The notes: generated from the letters alone by a model not told the origin. Counted from the first letter of the stretch, positions 1 to 8,719 are shown. The stretch is 64,000 bases of DNA from Roseburia sp. (GCA_003483745.1 DMYD01000012.1:1-64000); one strand, 5' to 3'. Program-made: numbers and translations.

Positions 1-5
1 GATCT

Positions 6-306
6 AAAAGGTGGTTTTCAATTTTGGGTCTGTCAAATTGCACAAAACCGAACTTGTTTTGTCCCGTTGTACGAAAATAAGAAAAACTAAGTATGCCTGA
101 ATCAGTTTTTCACAGAGTGACGTAAACGGCATTCAACGAGCCTTCCATGGCTCGTGAAGCCTTGTTCTGCCGTCCGTGGCAGAACATTACTGTAAATAGA
201 CAGGCATACTAAGATTTTCTAATTTTCTCCCAAAGTCACAAAAACAGTCTCGGCTTTGTGCAATTTGACAATCGTTAAGTTATGAACCACCTTTTGACAC
301 CCGAAT
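6..306. repeat. Large imperfect palindrome, MITE-like element with nested hairpins
   Basis: No gene is seen here; almost the whole stretch folds back on itself. The outer arms are AAAAGGTGG (6-14) against CCACCTTTT (287-295). Next come the perfect 16-base arms TGTCAAATTGCACAAA (31-46) and its complement (255-270), then AGTATGCCTG (90-99) against CAGGCATACT (201-210). The centre carries two more hairpins, with arms CGAGCC/GGCTCG near 138-155 and GTTCTGCC/GGCAGAAC near 163-185. The two long arms are about 70 bases each and similar along their length. The right end with its flank (288-306) recurs in inverted orientation at 21834-21852. Non-coding structure plus terminal inverted repeats suggests a MITE; a structured RNA is the alternative. 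The left boundary lies close to the window edge. Confidence 0.6.
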
Positions 307-379
307 CTATTGTAGGCAAATAACTTCTTACAATTTATCTTCTCTTGTAGTATTGTTATGACAAGGGGGTGCACAAAAG

Positions 380-664
380 ATGCCAATGGTAAAGAATGTT
401 GAAAAGAAAATATGGGACGTAGAAAAATTTGAAGTCATAATGCGTTCTAGTGATGGAAAAGATTTAAGAGGAAATAAGAAAGATATGCCTCAGTATTCTT
501 TTTCAAAAAAGGCTTCTGGAGATATGACCGTTAGTCAATGGAAACAAAATAGATTTTATCCGTACTATCCTGGATTAGAAGTAGATGTGTTAGATGTTGT
601 TGGAATAGCAGTATCTGGACAGACAAAGCTTAAAAATGTAAGAAATACTTATAAGGACGAGTAA
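380..664 (+). CDS. Hypothetical protein, 94 residues
   Basis: I do not recognise this protein. It starts with ATG behind a clear ribosome site (AAGGGGG, about 9 bases upstream). It is basic and polar, without membrane segment or signal peptide. The N-terminal half is lysine-rich and the middle is rich in Tyr, Trp and Phe (around residues 40-70). It stands alone between the palindromic element and a broken fic gene. The surrounding DNA is more AT-rich than the core block to the right, so this looks like accessory DNA. A small cytoplasmic protein of unknown role is all that can be supported. Confidence 0.55.
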   Translation: MPMVKNVEKKIWDVEKFEVIMRSSDGKDLRGNKKDMPQYSFSKKASGDMTVSQWKQNRFYPYYPGLEVDVLDVVGIAVSGQTKLKNVRNTYKDE

Positions 665-844
665 AAGCAAAGGGCTGTAAAATATTTCATTCAACATGTT
701 GTTATGAATAGAAACACGAGGAAATAAGTATAATGAATCGAACGTTTTGGAAATAATAAGATTTTATGGGTATACTATAATCAAATATCTCTTGAATTTG
801 CTCTTATAAAGGAAATTCATAGTCACGAATAAAAGAGGTCTGTT

Positions 845-1285
845 ATGGATTTGAACCGAAGCTATAGAAGGTAATACATTGACGCTGATGGAAACCAAGG
901 TAGTACTGGAAGATGGAATATCTGTAGGCGGAAAAGAACTGCGTGAAATATATGAAGTTGTCAATCACAAGAAGGCGTATCAGTATGTTAAAAAGTGCAT
1001 TGCGGAAGGGAAAATACTGGATGAACCTATTGTAAAGGATATTCATGTAATTTTGACAGAAAATATTATAGTTGGTGGTATTTACCGGAATCAGGAAGTA
1101 CGGATCAGTGGCGCGGGGCATGTTCTGCCAGTTGGGAATGGCCGGTATCTATCGCAAAAGAAAATCGACTGGATTATTACAATGCCCTGGAAACCTATGC
1201 GGTACAAGGGAAACTTGAACAATTCACAGATTTAGTGGCAGAATTGGAAGAAGAGCAGTTAGATGCTTATATCAAACTGATTTAA
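845..1285 (+). pseudogene. Broken Fic-family protein gene
   Basis: Three reading-frame pieces in order make up a degraded Fic (AMP transferase) gene. The first piece begins at the ATG at 845 and reads MDLNRSYRR before a stop. The middle piece (about 879-1140) reads like the N-terminal and helical part of Fic proteins, including VLEDGISVGG and REIYEVVNHKKAY. The last piece (1151-1285, same frame as the first) reads IAKENRLDYYNALETYAVQG to a TAA, typical of a Fic C-terminus. The catalytic HPFxDGNGR segment is missing, so an internal deletion accompanies the frameshifts. Fic proteins modify target proteins with AMP and often act as toxins; this copy should be inactive. Confidence 0.7.
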
Positions 1286-1334
1286 AGGCAGTAAAGCCTG
1301 ATAAAACTACTCCACAGTTTTATACAAATTTTAG

Positions 1335-1363
1335 TTTTCAAAACAAGAATAGTCTGTTATAAT
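1335..1363 (+). promoter_or_regulatory. SigA-type promoter of asp23
   Basis: TTTTCA (1335-1340), a 17-base spacer and a perfect TATAAT (1358-1363) lie 34 bases upstream of the asp23 start. Confidence 0.55.
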
Positions 1364-1396
1364 GGGTTTATAATATCACTTAGGAGGCAATTAGCG

Positions 1397-1774
1397 ATGG
1401 GTGAGGATAGAAAAACATTTAAAATAAAGGATGGTAATTTGGGAGAAGTGAAGATAGCAGATGAAGTAGTTGCCATCATTGCAGGGCTTGCCGCTACAGA
1501 AGTTGAAGGGGTAGGTTCCATGGCTGGCAACATTACAAATGAACTTGTTAGTAAGCTTGGCATGAAGAATCTTTCCAAAGGCATTCGCGTAGAGGTGCTT
1601 GAGGGAACCGTCAATGTGGACGTTGCGCTGAATATCTCTTATGGTTATTCCATTCCGGAGGTATCTGCCAAAGTACAGGACAGAGTAAAAAATGCGATTG
1701 AAAATATGACAGGACTTGAAGTATCCGTAGTGAACATCCGTATCGCAAGTGTGGACATGGGCAACAATAAATAA
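1397..1774 (+). CDS. Asp23/Gls24 family envelope stress protein
   Basis: This 125-residue protein belongs to the Asp23/Gls24 family, cytoplasmic proteins linked in Gram-positive bacteria to envelope stress and membrane-associated assemblies. The family signature is visible: EVKIADEVVAIIAGLAATEVEGV near residues 16-38, then VDVALNISYGYSIPEVSAKVQ (about 75-95) and the closing VNIRIASV segment. The length is normal. It starts with ATG behind AGGAGG. In many Clostridia this gene lies just upstream of nusB, as here. A terminator follows it, so it is probably transcribed at a higher level than the genes downstream. Confidence 0.9.
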   Translation: MGEDRKTFKIKDGNLGEVKIADEVVAIIAGLAATEVEGVGSMAGNITNELVSKLGMKNLSKGIRVEVLEGTVNVDVALNISYGYSIPEVSAKVQDRVKNAIENMTGLEVSVVNIRIASVDMGNNK

Positions 1775-1791
1775 TGCTATTCTAAGAAAAG

Positions 1792-1817
1792 AGGGTGTCT
1801 TAAGCGACATCCTTTTT
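1792..1817 (+). terminator. Intrinsic terminator after asp23
   Basis: AGGGTGTC (1792-1799) pairs with GACATCCT (1806-1813) around a six-base loop, followed by five T. It precedes nusB and may be leaky, because no separate nusB promoter is obvious. Confidence 0.7.
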
Positions 1818-1866
1818 CCTTATGCGTAAAAGAATACAAGAAGAAAGGATGACAGAAGAAAAGAAT

Positions 1867-2262
1867 ATGACCAGAAGAGAGATAAGAGAGCAGGTATTTA
1901 AAATGCTGTTCCGTGTGGAATTTTATAATCAGGAAGAGATGTCAGAGCAGATTGCATTGTGTGAGGATGATGCCTGCGACTGGAAAGAAAAAGACAAGAC
2001 ATATATTTTTGAAAAAGTAGAAAAGATTTCTGAAAAGCTTGAGGAGATCGACGCGAAGATCAATGAGGTATCAGAAGGCTGGAAAACAGGAAGAATGGGA
2101 AAAGTCGATCTGACATTGATCCGTCTGGCAGTGTATGAAATGCTGTATGAGGAAGATGTACCGGCGAAAGTTGCAATCAACGAGGCGGTGGAACTTGCAA
2201 AACAGTACGGCACGGATAATTCACCTTCATTTGTAAATGGCGTACTGGCAAAACTGGTATGA
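1867..2262 (+). CDS. nusB: Transcription antitermination factor NusB
   Basis: NusB binds boxA RNA with NusE (S10) and supports rRNA antitermination. The protein is all-helical and shows the family pattern TRREIREQVFKMLF at the start, RLAVYEMLY in the middle and AINEAVELAKQYG...FVNGVLAKLV at the end. The start is uncertain. The reading frame opens at 1822, but that ATG lies in the T-tract of the asp23 terminator. The ATG at 1849 abuts the purine stretch, leaving no spacing. The ATG at 1867 (MTRRE) matches the usual family N-terminus and gives 131 residues. The stop overlaps the start of xseA, so the two are translationally coupled. Confidence 0.92.
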   Translation: MTRREIREQVFKMLFRVEFYNQEEMSEQIALCEDDACDWKEKDKTYIFEKVEKISEKLEEIDAKINEVSEGWKTGRMGKVDLTLIRLAVYEMLYEEDVPAKVAINEAVELAKQYGTDNSPSFVNGVLAKLV

Positions 2263-3464
2263 TGAAAAACGTATATTCCGTAGGGCAGGTCAATACATAT
2301 ATCAAAAATATGTTTGCCCAGGATTTTATGTTACAGCGGATCAGTGTAAAGGGAGAAGTGTCTAACTGCAAATATCATACGTCCGGTCATATCTATTTTA
2401 CGATCAAGGATGCAGCCGGGATGCTTAACGCAGTGATGTTTGCGGGCAGCAGAAAAGGTCTGAAGTTCCAGATGAAAGAAGGCGACCAGGTTGTCGTGAC
2501 GGGTTCGGTGGAAGTATACGAGCGTGATGGAAAGTATCAGATCTATGCGAGAGAAATCGAACTTGACGGTGCGGGAAACCTTTACCAGAAGTTTGAAGCC
2601 CTGAAACAGGAATTAGAAGAAATGGGTATGTTTGCACCGGAATATAAACAACCGATACCACCGTATGCAATGAGGATTGGTGTTGTGACAGCACCGACCG
2701 GTGCTGCCGTGCAGGATATCCGCAATATATCTGCGAGACGGAACCCGTTTGTGCAGCTTATTTTATATCCTGCCCTGGTGCAGGGAGATGGTGCTGTTGA
2801 GAGTATTGTAAACGGAATCCATGCATTAGATGCGCTTGGAGTGGATGTTATGATCGTCGGCAGGGGCGGTGGTTCAATCGAGGATCTGTGGGCATTCAAT
2901 GAGGAAGAAGTGGCACGTGCTATTTTTGAGTGTGAGACACCGATCATTTCTGCAGTCGGTCATGAGACAGACTGGACGATTGCCGATTTTGTGGCAGACC
3001 TTCGCGCACCGACACCGTCGGCAGCAGCAGAACTTGCAGTGTTTGATTATGCGGCGGTGGCAGGAAGACTTGATGAGATAAAAGAACGAATATTCTTTTT
3101 GAATATGCAGCGTATCCAGCAGATGCGAAAAGAATTAGCACATGCGTCAGACAGACTTTCATATCTGAGCCCCGAAGGACAGCTGCGCGAAAAACGAAAA
3201 TATGCGTCAGATCTGGAAGAACAGTTAACAAACCGCATGGAGCATTTGATCGAACTGCGCAGACACAGACTGGCGTTACTGTCAGAAAGATTAGAGGGTG
3301 TGTCACCATTAAAAAAGCTTGCACAGGGATATTCCTATGTGACGGATGAAAATGGACATACGCTGACAGACACAGAGAATGTGAAGGCGGGTGACCATGT
3401 AAAGATCCGCTTGTTAAAAGGTGCGTTGGAAGCAGAAGTGACGGAGGTTTTACATGAGCGATGA
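2259..3464 (+). CDS. xseA: Exodeoxyribonuclease VII large subunit
   Basis: Catalytic large subunit of exonuclease VII, which degrades single-stranded DNA from both ends in repair. An N-terminal OB fold (about residues 5-100, with VKGEVSNCKYHTSGHIYFTIKD) is followed by the catalytic domain carrying VVTAPTGAAVQDI, VGRGGGSIEDLWAFN and SAVGHETDWTIADFVADLRAPTPSAAAE. A coiled-coil region and short C-terminal domain complete 401 residues. The ATG overlaps the nusB stop (ATGATG; the second ATG at 2262 is equally possible). It overlaps xseB by 11 bases, as expected for coupled subunits. Confidence 0.96.
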   Translation: MMKNVYSVGQVNTYIKNMFAQDFMLQRISVKGEVSNCKYHTSGHIYFTIKDAAGMLNAVMFAGSRKGLKFQMKEGDQVVVTGSVEVYERDGKYQIYAREIELDGAGNLYQKFEALKQELEEMGMFAPEYKQPIPPYAMRIGVVTAPTGAAVQDIRNISARRNPFVQLILYPALVQGDGAVESIVNGIHALDALGVDVMIVGRGGGSIEDLWAFNEEEVARAIFECETPIISAVGHETDWTIADFVADLRAPTPSAAAELAVFDYAAVAGRLDEIKERIFFLNMQRIQQMRKELAHASDRLSYLSPEGQLREKRKYASDLEEQLTNRMEHLIELRRHRLALLSERLEGVSPLKKLAQGYSYVTDENGHTLTDTENVKAGDHVKIRLLKGALEAEVTEVLHER

Positions 3465-3672
3465 AACGAAGAACAAGCCTGTGCTGGAAGAGAATTTTGC
3501 AGAGCTTGAGAATATTTTAAAACAGATGGAACAGCCGGAGATTTCATTGGAACAGTCATTTTTACTGTATCAGAGCGGTGTGGAAAAATTAAAAGAGTGC
3601 AATGCGATGTTAGATACCGTAGAGAAAAAGATGCAGATTTTAAATGCCAAAGGAGAACTGGAAGAATTTTAA
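3454..3672 (+). CDS. xseB: Exodeoxyribonuclease VII small subunit
   Basis: A 72-residue helical small subunit that binds several copies per XseA and activates the enzyme. The typical pattern FAELENILKQMEQPEISLEQSFLLYQSGVEKL lies at about residues 15-46, ending with a short acidic tail. It begins inside the 3' end of xseA, with GACGGAGG as ribosome site, and is followed 30 bases later by ispA. Confidence 0.94.
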   Translation: MSDETKNKPVLEENFAELENILKQMEQPEISLEQSFLLYQSGVEKLKECNAMLDTVEKKMQILNAKGELEEF

Positions 3673-3702
3673 GTGTCAGATTGCACATAGGGAGGAGCAG
3701 AT

Positions 3703-4593
3703 ATGGATATCAAAACGGAAATAGGCAGACACACAGATGAGGCAGAACAGATCATAAGTTCCTATCTGCCAAAGAAAGAAGGATATCAGAAAACTGTGAT
3801 TGAAGCAATGAATTACAGCTTCCTTGCAGGAGGAAAAAGATTAAGACCAATTCTGATGTTAGAGACCTATCGGCTGTTTGGCGGCAGATCAAAAGTGATT
3901 GAACCATTTATGGCAGCCATTGAGATGATACACACCTACTCACTGGTGCATGATGATCTTCCGGCGATGGATAATGATGAATACCGTCGTGGCAAGAAGA
4001 CAACGCATGTGGTGTATGGGGAAGCGATGGCAATTCTTGCAGGCGATGCCCTTTTGACATATGCATTTGAGACTGCAACGAAGGCACTGGATATTGAACC
4101 GCAGAATCCGGGAATTGGAAAAGCAATCCGCATTTTGTCTGCAAAAGCGGGAATTTACGGGATGGTTGGCGGACAGACCGTGGACGTGGAGTCTGAGAAT
4201 ACCTGTGATATGACAAAAGAGAAGCTTGATTTTATTTATCGTCTTAAGACCAGTGCCCTGATTGAAGCATCTATGATGATCGGAGCTGTTCTTGCAGGGG
4301 CAACTGGGAACGAACAGAAGATTGTGGAAGAAGTGGCATCAAAAGTTGGTCTGGCATTTCAGATACAGGATGATATCCTTGATGTGACGAGTACAATGGA
4401 AGTGCTGGGAAAACCGATCGGCAGTGATGAAAAAAATCATAAGAGTACATATGTAACATATGAGGGAATCGAAAAAGCAAAACAGGATGTCGCAGACCTT
4501 TCGGAAAAGGCAATCGCACAGATGGAAACGCTGGTTGTAAAAAATGAATTTCTGACAGAATTATTGCGTTATCTGATTTCGCGTGAAAAATAA
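3703..4593 (+). CDS. ispA: Farnesyl/geranyl diphosphate synthase (polyprenyl synthetase)
   Basis: This enzyme condenses isopentenyl diphosphate with allylic diphosphates to make C15 (or C10-C20) precursors for undecaprenyl phosphate and quinones. The FARM motif DDLPAMDND lies at 84-92, with GGKRLRP at 43-49 for diphosphate binding; the second aspartate motif reads QIQDDILD near 220. The residues before FARM (HTYSLVHDD) are the type seen in short-chain synthases. Its 296 residues are normal length. It sits in the xseB-ispA-dxs order common in Clostridia. Its TAA stop lies inside a short palindromic repeat (4591-4630). Confidence 0.93.
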   Translation: MDIKTEIGRHTDEAEQIISSYLPKKEGYQKTVIEAMNYSFLAGGKRLRPILMLETYRLFGGRSKVIEPFMAAIEMIHTYSLVHDDLPAMDNDEYRRGKKTTHVVYGEAMAILAGDALLTYAFETATKALDIEPQNPGIGKAIRILSAKAGIYGMVGGQTVDVESENTCDMTKEKLDFIYRLKTSALIEASMMIGAVLAGATGNEQKIVEEVASKVGLAFQIQDDILDVTSTMEVLGKPIGSDEKNHKSTYVTYEGIEKAKQDVADLSEKAIAQMETLVVKNEFLTELLRYLISREK

Positions 4594-4630
4594 TAGAAGG
4601 CATGTTTTACAGATATTCTATTATCATGAA
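4591..4630 (-). repeat. TTCATGATAATAG palindrome, copy 1
   Basis: Read on the minus strand it begins TTCATGATAATAGAAT. The arms AATAGAA (4592-4598) and TTCTATT (4616-4622) pair. It overlaps the ispA stop codon, so it may fold in the ispA-dxs transcript. It is a member of the family also seen at 13442, 22585, 43700 and 57183. Confidence 0.6.
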
Positions 4631-4674
4631 TAATAGTCGGTAAAATAGAAAACCGGGAAACAGAGGAAGTCAGT

Positions 4675-6540
4675 ATGATATTGGAAAAGATAAAAAAAGA
4701 AAATGATATCAAAGAACTCTCAGAGGAAGAATTAGAGATATTAGCGGATGAGATCCGTGAATTTTTAATTCAGAAAATATCGGTTACCGGTGGACACCTG
4801 GCGTCAAATCTGGGTGTGGTGGAGCTTACCATGGCGCTTCATCTGTTTTTGGATCTGCCAAAGGACAAACTAATCTGGGATGTTGGTCATCAGTCCTACA
4901 CACATAAACTGTTAACCGGAAGAAGAGAAAACTTTGATACACTCCGCAAATATGGCGGAATGAGTGGATTTCCTAAAAGAAAAGAGAGTGACTGTGACTG
5001 CTTTGATACGGGGCATAGTTCTACTTCGATTTCGGCAGGTCTTGGCTATGCGCATGCAAGAGAGATTTCGGGTGAAGATTACAAGGTTGTATCTGTGATC
5101 GGAGATGGTGCGCTGACCGGGGGCATGGCTTTTGAGGCTTTAAACAATGCAGCACAGTTAAAATCTAATTTTATTATTGTGCTGAACGATAACAATATGT
5201 CTATTTCTGAAAACGTCGGTGGACTCTCAACTTATTTATCCGGCTTCCGTACAGCAGATGCCTATCTGGATCTGAAAATGGGCGTGTTGAATTCTTTGAA
5301 TAAGATTCCGGTATATGGCAATAAAATGGTAGAGCGGATCCGCAAGACCAAAAGTGGGATTAAGCAACTGTTTATCCCGGGCATGCTTTTTGAAGAGATG
5401 GGAATCATTTATTTAGGACCTGTTGATGGCAGCGATATGAAAGGAATTTTAAGACTTCTGAAAGAAGCATCCAATATTGAAGGCCCGGTCATGGTGCATG
5501 TCTTAACACACAAAGGTGCAGGATATCTGCCGGCGGAACGTCATCCGGCGAGATTTCATGGTACAGAGCCGTTTGATATTGAGACCGGATTGCCAAGCAA
5601 ACCGAGAGTGAAAGCAAACTATACAGATATTTTTTCAACGGTGATGCGTAAACTCGGTGACCGTGATGAAAAAGTGGTGGCGATCACGGCGGCAATGACG
5701 GACGGTACAGGACTGAAACGTTTTCACAATATGTTCCCGGATCGCTTTTTTGATGTTGGGATTGCGGAGGAACACGCAGTTACTTTTGCAGCGGGACTTG
5801 CAGCAGCAGGGTTAAAACCGATCTTTGCGGTATACTCATCCTTCCTGCAGCGTGCATATGACCAGATCCTGCATGATGTGTGTATTCAGAATCTGCCGGT
5901 TGTTTTTGCAATTGACAGGGCAGGACTTGTGGGCAGCGACGGAGAGACACATCAGGGTATTTTTGATATATCATACCTGTCCACGATTCCAAACATGACG
6001 ATCATGGCACCAAAAAATAAATGGGAGCTTTCCGATATGATCAAGTATGCGGTTGATTTCCAAACACCAATTGCGGTGAGGTATCCGCGTGGGGAAGCAT
6101 ATGACGGACTGAAAGAATACAGGCAGCCGATTTCCGTCGGTAAGAGTGAATGGATCTACCGTGAATCAGAGATCGCACTGGTTGCATTAGGATCAATGGT
6201 TAAAACAGCTGAAAAAGTGCATGCGTCATTAAAGGAAGATGGCATCCAGGCAAGTCTTATCAATGCCCGCTTTGCAAAACCACTCGATACGCAGATGTTA
6301 ATGGAGGCTGCATCAAAACATACACTGATCGTTACCATGGAAGAAAATGTTATAAATGGCGGCTTCGGAGAGCATATTACCCGTTTTTATAATGAACAGG
6401 GAATTTATGTGAATGTACTTAATATTGCAATTCCGGACGAGTATGTGGAACATGGAAATGTCGATATTCTTTACCGTGAAGTAGGGATTGATGCAAATAC
6501 CATATTAAAACGGATCAAAGAGGCTTATCGTCCATTATAA
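4675..6540 (+). CDS. dxs: 1-deoxy-D-xylulose-5-phosphate synthase
   Basis: First enzyme of the MEP isoprenoid pathway: pyruvate plus glyceraldehyde 3-phosphate gives DXP, with thiamine diphosphate. The 621-residue chain shows the N-terminal WDVGHQSYTHKLLTGR (68-83), the thiamine/magnesium site GDGALTGG...NDNN (143-174), DIGTAEEHAV-like DVGIAEEHAVTFAAGLA in the pyrimidine domain, and the transketolase C-domain (MEENVINGGFG). It supplies precursors used by IspA just upstream. ATG follows GAGGAAG; the 81-base gap to ispA contains one palindromic repeat. Confidence 0.97.
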   Translation: MILEKIKKENDIKELSEEELEILADEIREFLIQKISVTGGHLASNLGVVELTMALHLFLDLPKDKLIWDVGHQSYTHKLLTGRRENFDTLRKYGGMSGFPKRKESDCDCFDTGHSSTSISAGLGYAHAREISGEDYKVVSVIGDGALTGGMAFEALNNAAQLKSNFIIVLNDNNMSISENVGGLSTYLSGFRTADAYLDLKMGVLNSLNKIPVYGNKMVERIRKTKSGIKQLFIPGMLFEEMGIIYLGPVDGSDMKGILRLLKEASNIEGPVMVHVLTHKGAGYLPAERHPARFHGTEPFDIETGLPSKPRVKANYTDIFSTVMRKLGDRDEKVVAITAAMTDGTGLKRFHNMFPDRFFDVGIAEEHAVTFAAGLAAAGLKPIFAVYSSFLQRAYDQILHDVCIQNLPVVFAIDRAGLVGSDGETHQGIFDISYLSTIPNMTIMAPKNKWELSDMIKYAVDFQTPIAVRYPRGEAYDGLKEYRQPISVGKSEWIYRESEIALVALGSMVKTAEKVHASLKEDGIQASLINARFAKPLDTQMLMEAASKHTLIVTMEENVINGGFGEHITRFYNEQGIYVNVLNIAIPDEYVEHGNVDILYREVGIDANTILKRIKEAYRPL

Positions 6541-6561
6541 GGCAGAAAGGATACAGATTCA

Positions 6562-7374
6562 TTGAAAGAAAGATTGGATATACTGTTGGTAAACAGAGGA
6601 CTGGCACCGTCCAGGGAAAAAGCAAAGACAATGATCATGGAGGGCAATGTGTTCGTGGAAAATGAACGCGAGGACAAGGCGGGTTCCATGTTTGATACAG
6701 AGGCAAAGATCGAGATAAAAGGAAATACATTGAAATATGTAAGCAGAGGCGGATTAAAGCTTGAAAAAGCAATGACACATTTTGATATCGACTTAAATGA
6801 CAAGATCTGTATGGATATCGGGGCGTCAACCGGAGGCTTTACAGACTGCATGCTTCAAAATGGTGCAAAAAAAGTGTATTCTGTTGATGTAGGATATGGT
6901 CAGTTTGCATGGAAATTAAGACAGGATCCGCGTGTGGTCTGTATGGAAAAAACCAATATTCGTTATGTGACACCACAGGATATCGATGATGTATTAGATT
7001 TTGCATCAGTCGATGTCTCATTTATTTCCCTGACGAAAGTACTTGGTCCTGCGAGAGAACTGTTAACAGATGGCGGTGAGATGGTGTGCCTGATCAAACC
7101 ACAGTTTGAAGCGGGAAGGGAAAAAGTAGGGAAAAAAGGGGTGGTGCGTGATAAATCCGTACATGAAGAAGTGATCGATAAGGTGATATCATTTGCACTT
7201 TCCATCGGATTTTCTGTATTTCATCTGGAATACTCGCCAATCAAGGGACCGGAAGGAAATATTGAATATCTTGTGCACCTGAAAAAAGAAGCGGAAGCCG
7301 GACAGGCAGGCGTGGAAGAATCTGTTGATGTACAAAAAGTGGTAGAGGCAGCACATGGAGAACTGGACAAATAA
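6562..7374 (+). CDS. tlyA: TlyA family rRNA methyltransferase / hemolysin-like RNA-binding protein
   Basis: An S4 RNA-binding domain (residues about 3-62, ERLDILLVNRGLAPSREKAKTMIMEG) precedes an FtsJ/RrmJ-type methyltransferase domain with the SAM loop DIGASTGGFTDCML near 84-97. TlyA proteins methylate ribose in rRNA; the exact site in this organism cannot be read from sequence. The start is TTG at 6562, behind AGAAAGG with 11 bases spacing. The stop is followed directly by the ATG of nadK, so both are on one transcript with dxs. The position between dxs and nadK is conserved in Clostridia. Confidence 0.93.
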   Translation: MKERLDILLVNRGLAPSREKAKTMIMEGNVFVENEREDKAGSMFDTEAKIEIKGNTLKYVSRGGLKLEKAMTHFDIDLNDKICMDIGASTGGFTDCMLQNGAKKVYSVDVGYGQFAWKLRQDPRVVCMEKTNIRYVTPQDIDDVLDFASVDVSFISLTKVLGPARELLTDGGEMVCLIKPQFEAGREKVGKKGVVRDKSVHEEVIDKVISFALSIGFSVFHLEYSPIKGPEGNIEYLVHLKKEAEAGQAGVEESVDVQKVVEAAHGELDK

Positions 7375-8235
7375 ATGAAAAATTTTCTGATTATCACAAA
7401 CTATTATAAGGATTCTAAAGGAAAACTGACCAATCGTATCAAAGAATACATTGAGAAAAAGGGTGGCTCCTGCAGTGTTTTTTTTAGTAATGGAGAAACA
7501 CCGGGAGAGGCGGCACCGCACAGGGAAGATATTCCAAAAGAAACACAAGGAGTTTTAGTGCTTGGCGGAGACGGTACGCTGATCCGGGCTGCAGCTGCGT
7601 TGGTAAAGAGCAGACTGCCTTTGATCGGTGTCAATCTTGGAACGCTGGGATATCTGTGTGAACTTGAAGAAAAGGATGTATTTGCGGCAGTTGATAAGCT
7701 GATGGAAGATGACTATATGGTCGAAGAACGGATGATGCTTGGCGGATATGGAATCAAAAATGGAAAAATCCTGCCGGCAGAAATTGCACTCAACGACGTG
7801 GTGATTCACAGGACCGGAGCACTTTCCGTGGTAAATCTGATCGTCTATGTCAATGGAGAGTATTTGAACACATTCCGCGCAGATGGAATCATTATATCGA
7901 CACCGACCGGTTCTACAGGGTATAATATGTCTGCAGGCGGTCCAATCGTAGATCCGAAAGCACAGATGATGCTGATCACGCCGATTAATGATCATAACTT
8001 AAGTTCTAAAAGTATTGTGATCAGTGCAGATGAAGAGGTTACCGTAGAACTCGGAAAGCGCCGTTCCCAGAAAGACGAGATGGTAGAAGTCAGTTTTGAT
8101 GGAGACAGCAAGGTGCGTTTGGAAGTTGGAGACCGTTTTGTGGTGCGCAAGGCAGAAGATACCGCAAGGATTTGTAAACTGAGCAGTGAGAGTTTCCTTG
8201 AAATACTGCGCAGGAAGATGAGTGCTTATACATAA
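7375..8235 (+). CDS. nadK: NAD(+) kinase
   Basis: Phosphorylates NAD to NADP. The ATP/NAD kinase signatures are present: GGDGT at 64-68, NLGTLGYL at 87-94, and FRADGIIISTPTGSTGYNMSAGGP near 168-190. The 286-residue length is typical. ATG begins the base after the tlyA stop codon, so translation is probably coupled. The last codons overlap an alternative upstream start for argR, but that start is not favoured. Confidence 0.96.
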   Translation: MKNFLIITNYYKDSKGKLTNRIKEYIEKKGGSCSVFFSNGETPGEAAPHREDIPKETQGVLVLGGDGTLIRAAAALVKSRLPLIGVNLGTLGYLCELEEKDVFAAVDKLMEDDYMVEERMMLGGYGIKNGKILPAEIALNDVVIHRTGALSVVNLIVYVNGEYLNTFRADGIIISTPTGSTGYNMSAGGPIVDPKAQMMLITPINDHNLSSKSIVISADEEVTVELGKRRSQKDEMVEVSFDGDSKVRLEVGDRFVVRKAEDTARICKLSSESFLEILRRKMSAYT

Positions 8236-8266
8236 GAGAGGATATATCTTTAGAACAGGAGAAAGT

Positions 8267-8719
8267 ATGAAAACAAAGAGACAGGCAAAAATACTTGAAC
8301 TGATAAAAAAGAATAATATCGAAACCCAGGAAGAATTATCAGATTATTTAGAGAGGGAAGGGTATCAGGTGACCCAGGCGACGGTTTCGAGGGATATTCG
8401 GGAATTAAAGCTGACAAAAGTAGCAGTCAATGGGGGCAGGCAGAAGTATGTTGCATTGATGGAGGCAAATGAGGATCTGTCTGAAAAATATACAAGAGTG
8501 TTCCGCGATGGATTTGTTTCCATGGATATGGCACAGAATATTCTTGTGATCAAGACCGTGTCAGGAATGGCAATGGCGGTGGCTGCGGCACTTGATGCAA
8601 TGCATCTGCACGAAGTGGTGGGCTGTATTGCGGGAGATGATACAATCATGTGCGCAGTCAGAAGTGTACAGGAAACGGTTGAAGTTATTGGACGGTTGCG
8701 CAAAATTGTAGAAGAATAA
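8267..8719 (+). CDS. argR: Arginine repressor ArgR
   Basis: Arginine-sensing hexameric repressor. The N-terminal winged helix (QATVSRDIRELKL around 40-52) binds ARG boxes. The C-terminal domain carries the arginine-binding and oligomerisation segment ending GDDTIMCAVRSVQETVEVIGRL. The frame is open from 8222, inside nadK, but the ATG at 8267 (MKTKRQAKILEL) follows ACAGGAGAAAGT and gives the usual 150 residues. A likely target within this window is argH, whose leader carries two ARG-box-like sites. argR next to recN is a standard arrangement in Firmicutes. Confidence 0.95.
   Translation: MKTKRQAKILELIKKNNIETQEELSDYLEREGYQVTQATVSRDIRELKLTKVAVNGGRQKYVALMEANEDLSEKYTRVFRDGFVSMDMAQNILVIKTVSGMAMAVAAALDAMHLHEVVGCIAGDDTIMCAVRSVQETVEVIGRLRKIVEE

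Noticed and set aside
1391..1810. Long open frame antisense to asp23
   Set aside because: It mirrors the codons of a well-recognised gene, has no ribosome site and matches no family.
1822..1866. N-terminal extension of nusB
   Set aside because: The upstream ATG sits in the T-tract of the asp23 terminator and has no ribosome site; the family begins at MTRRE.
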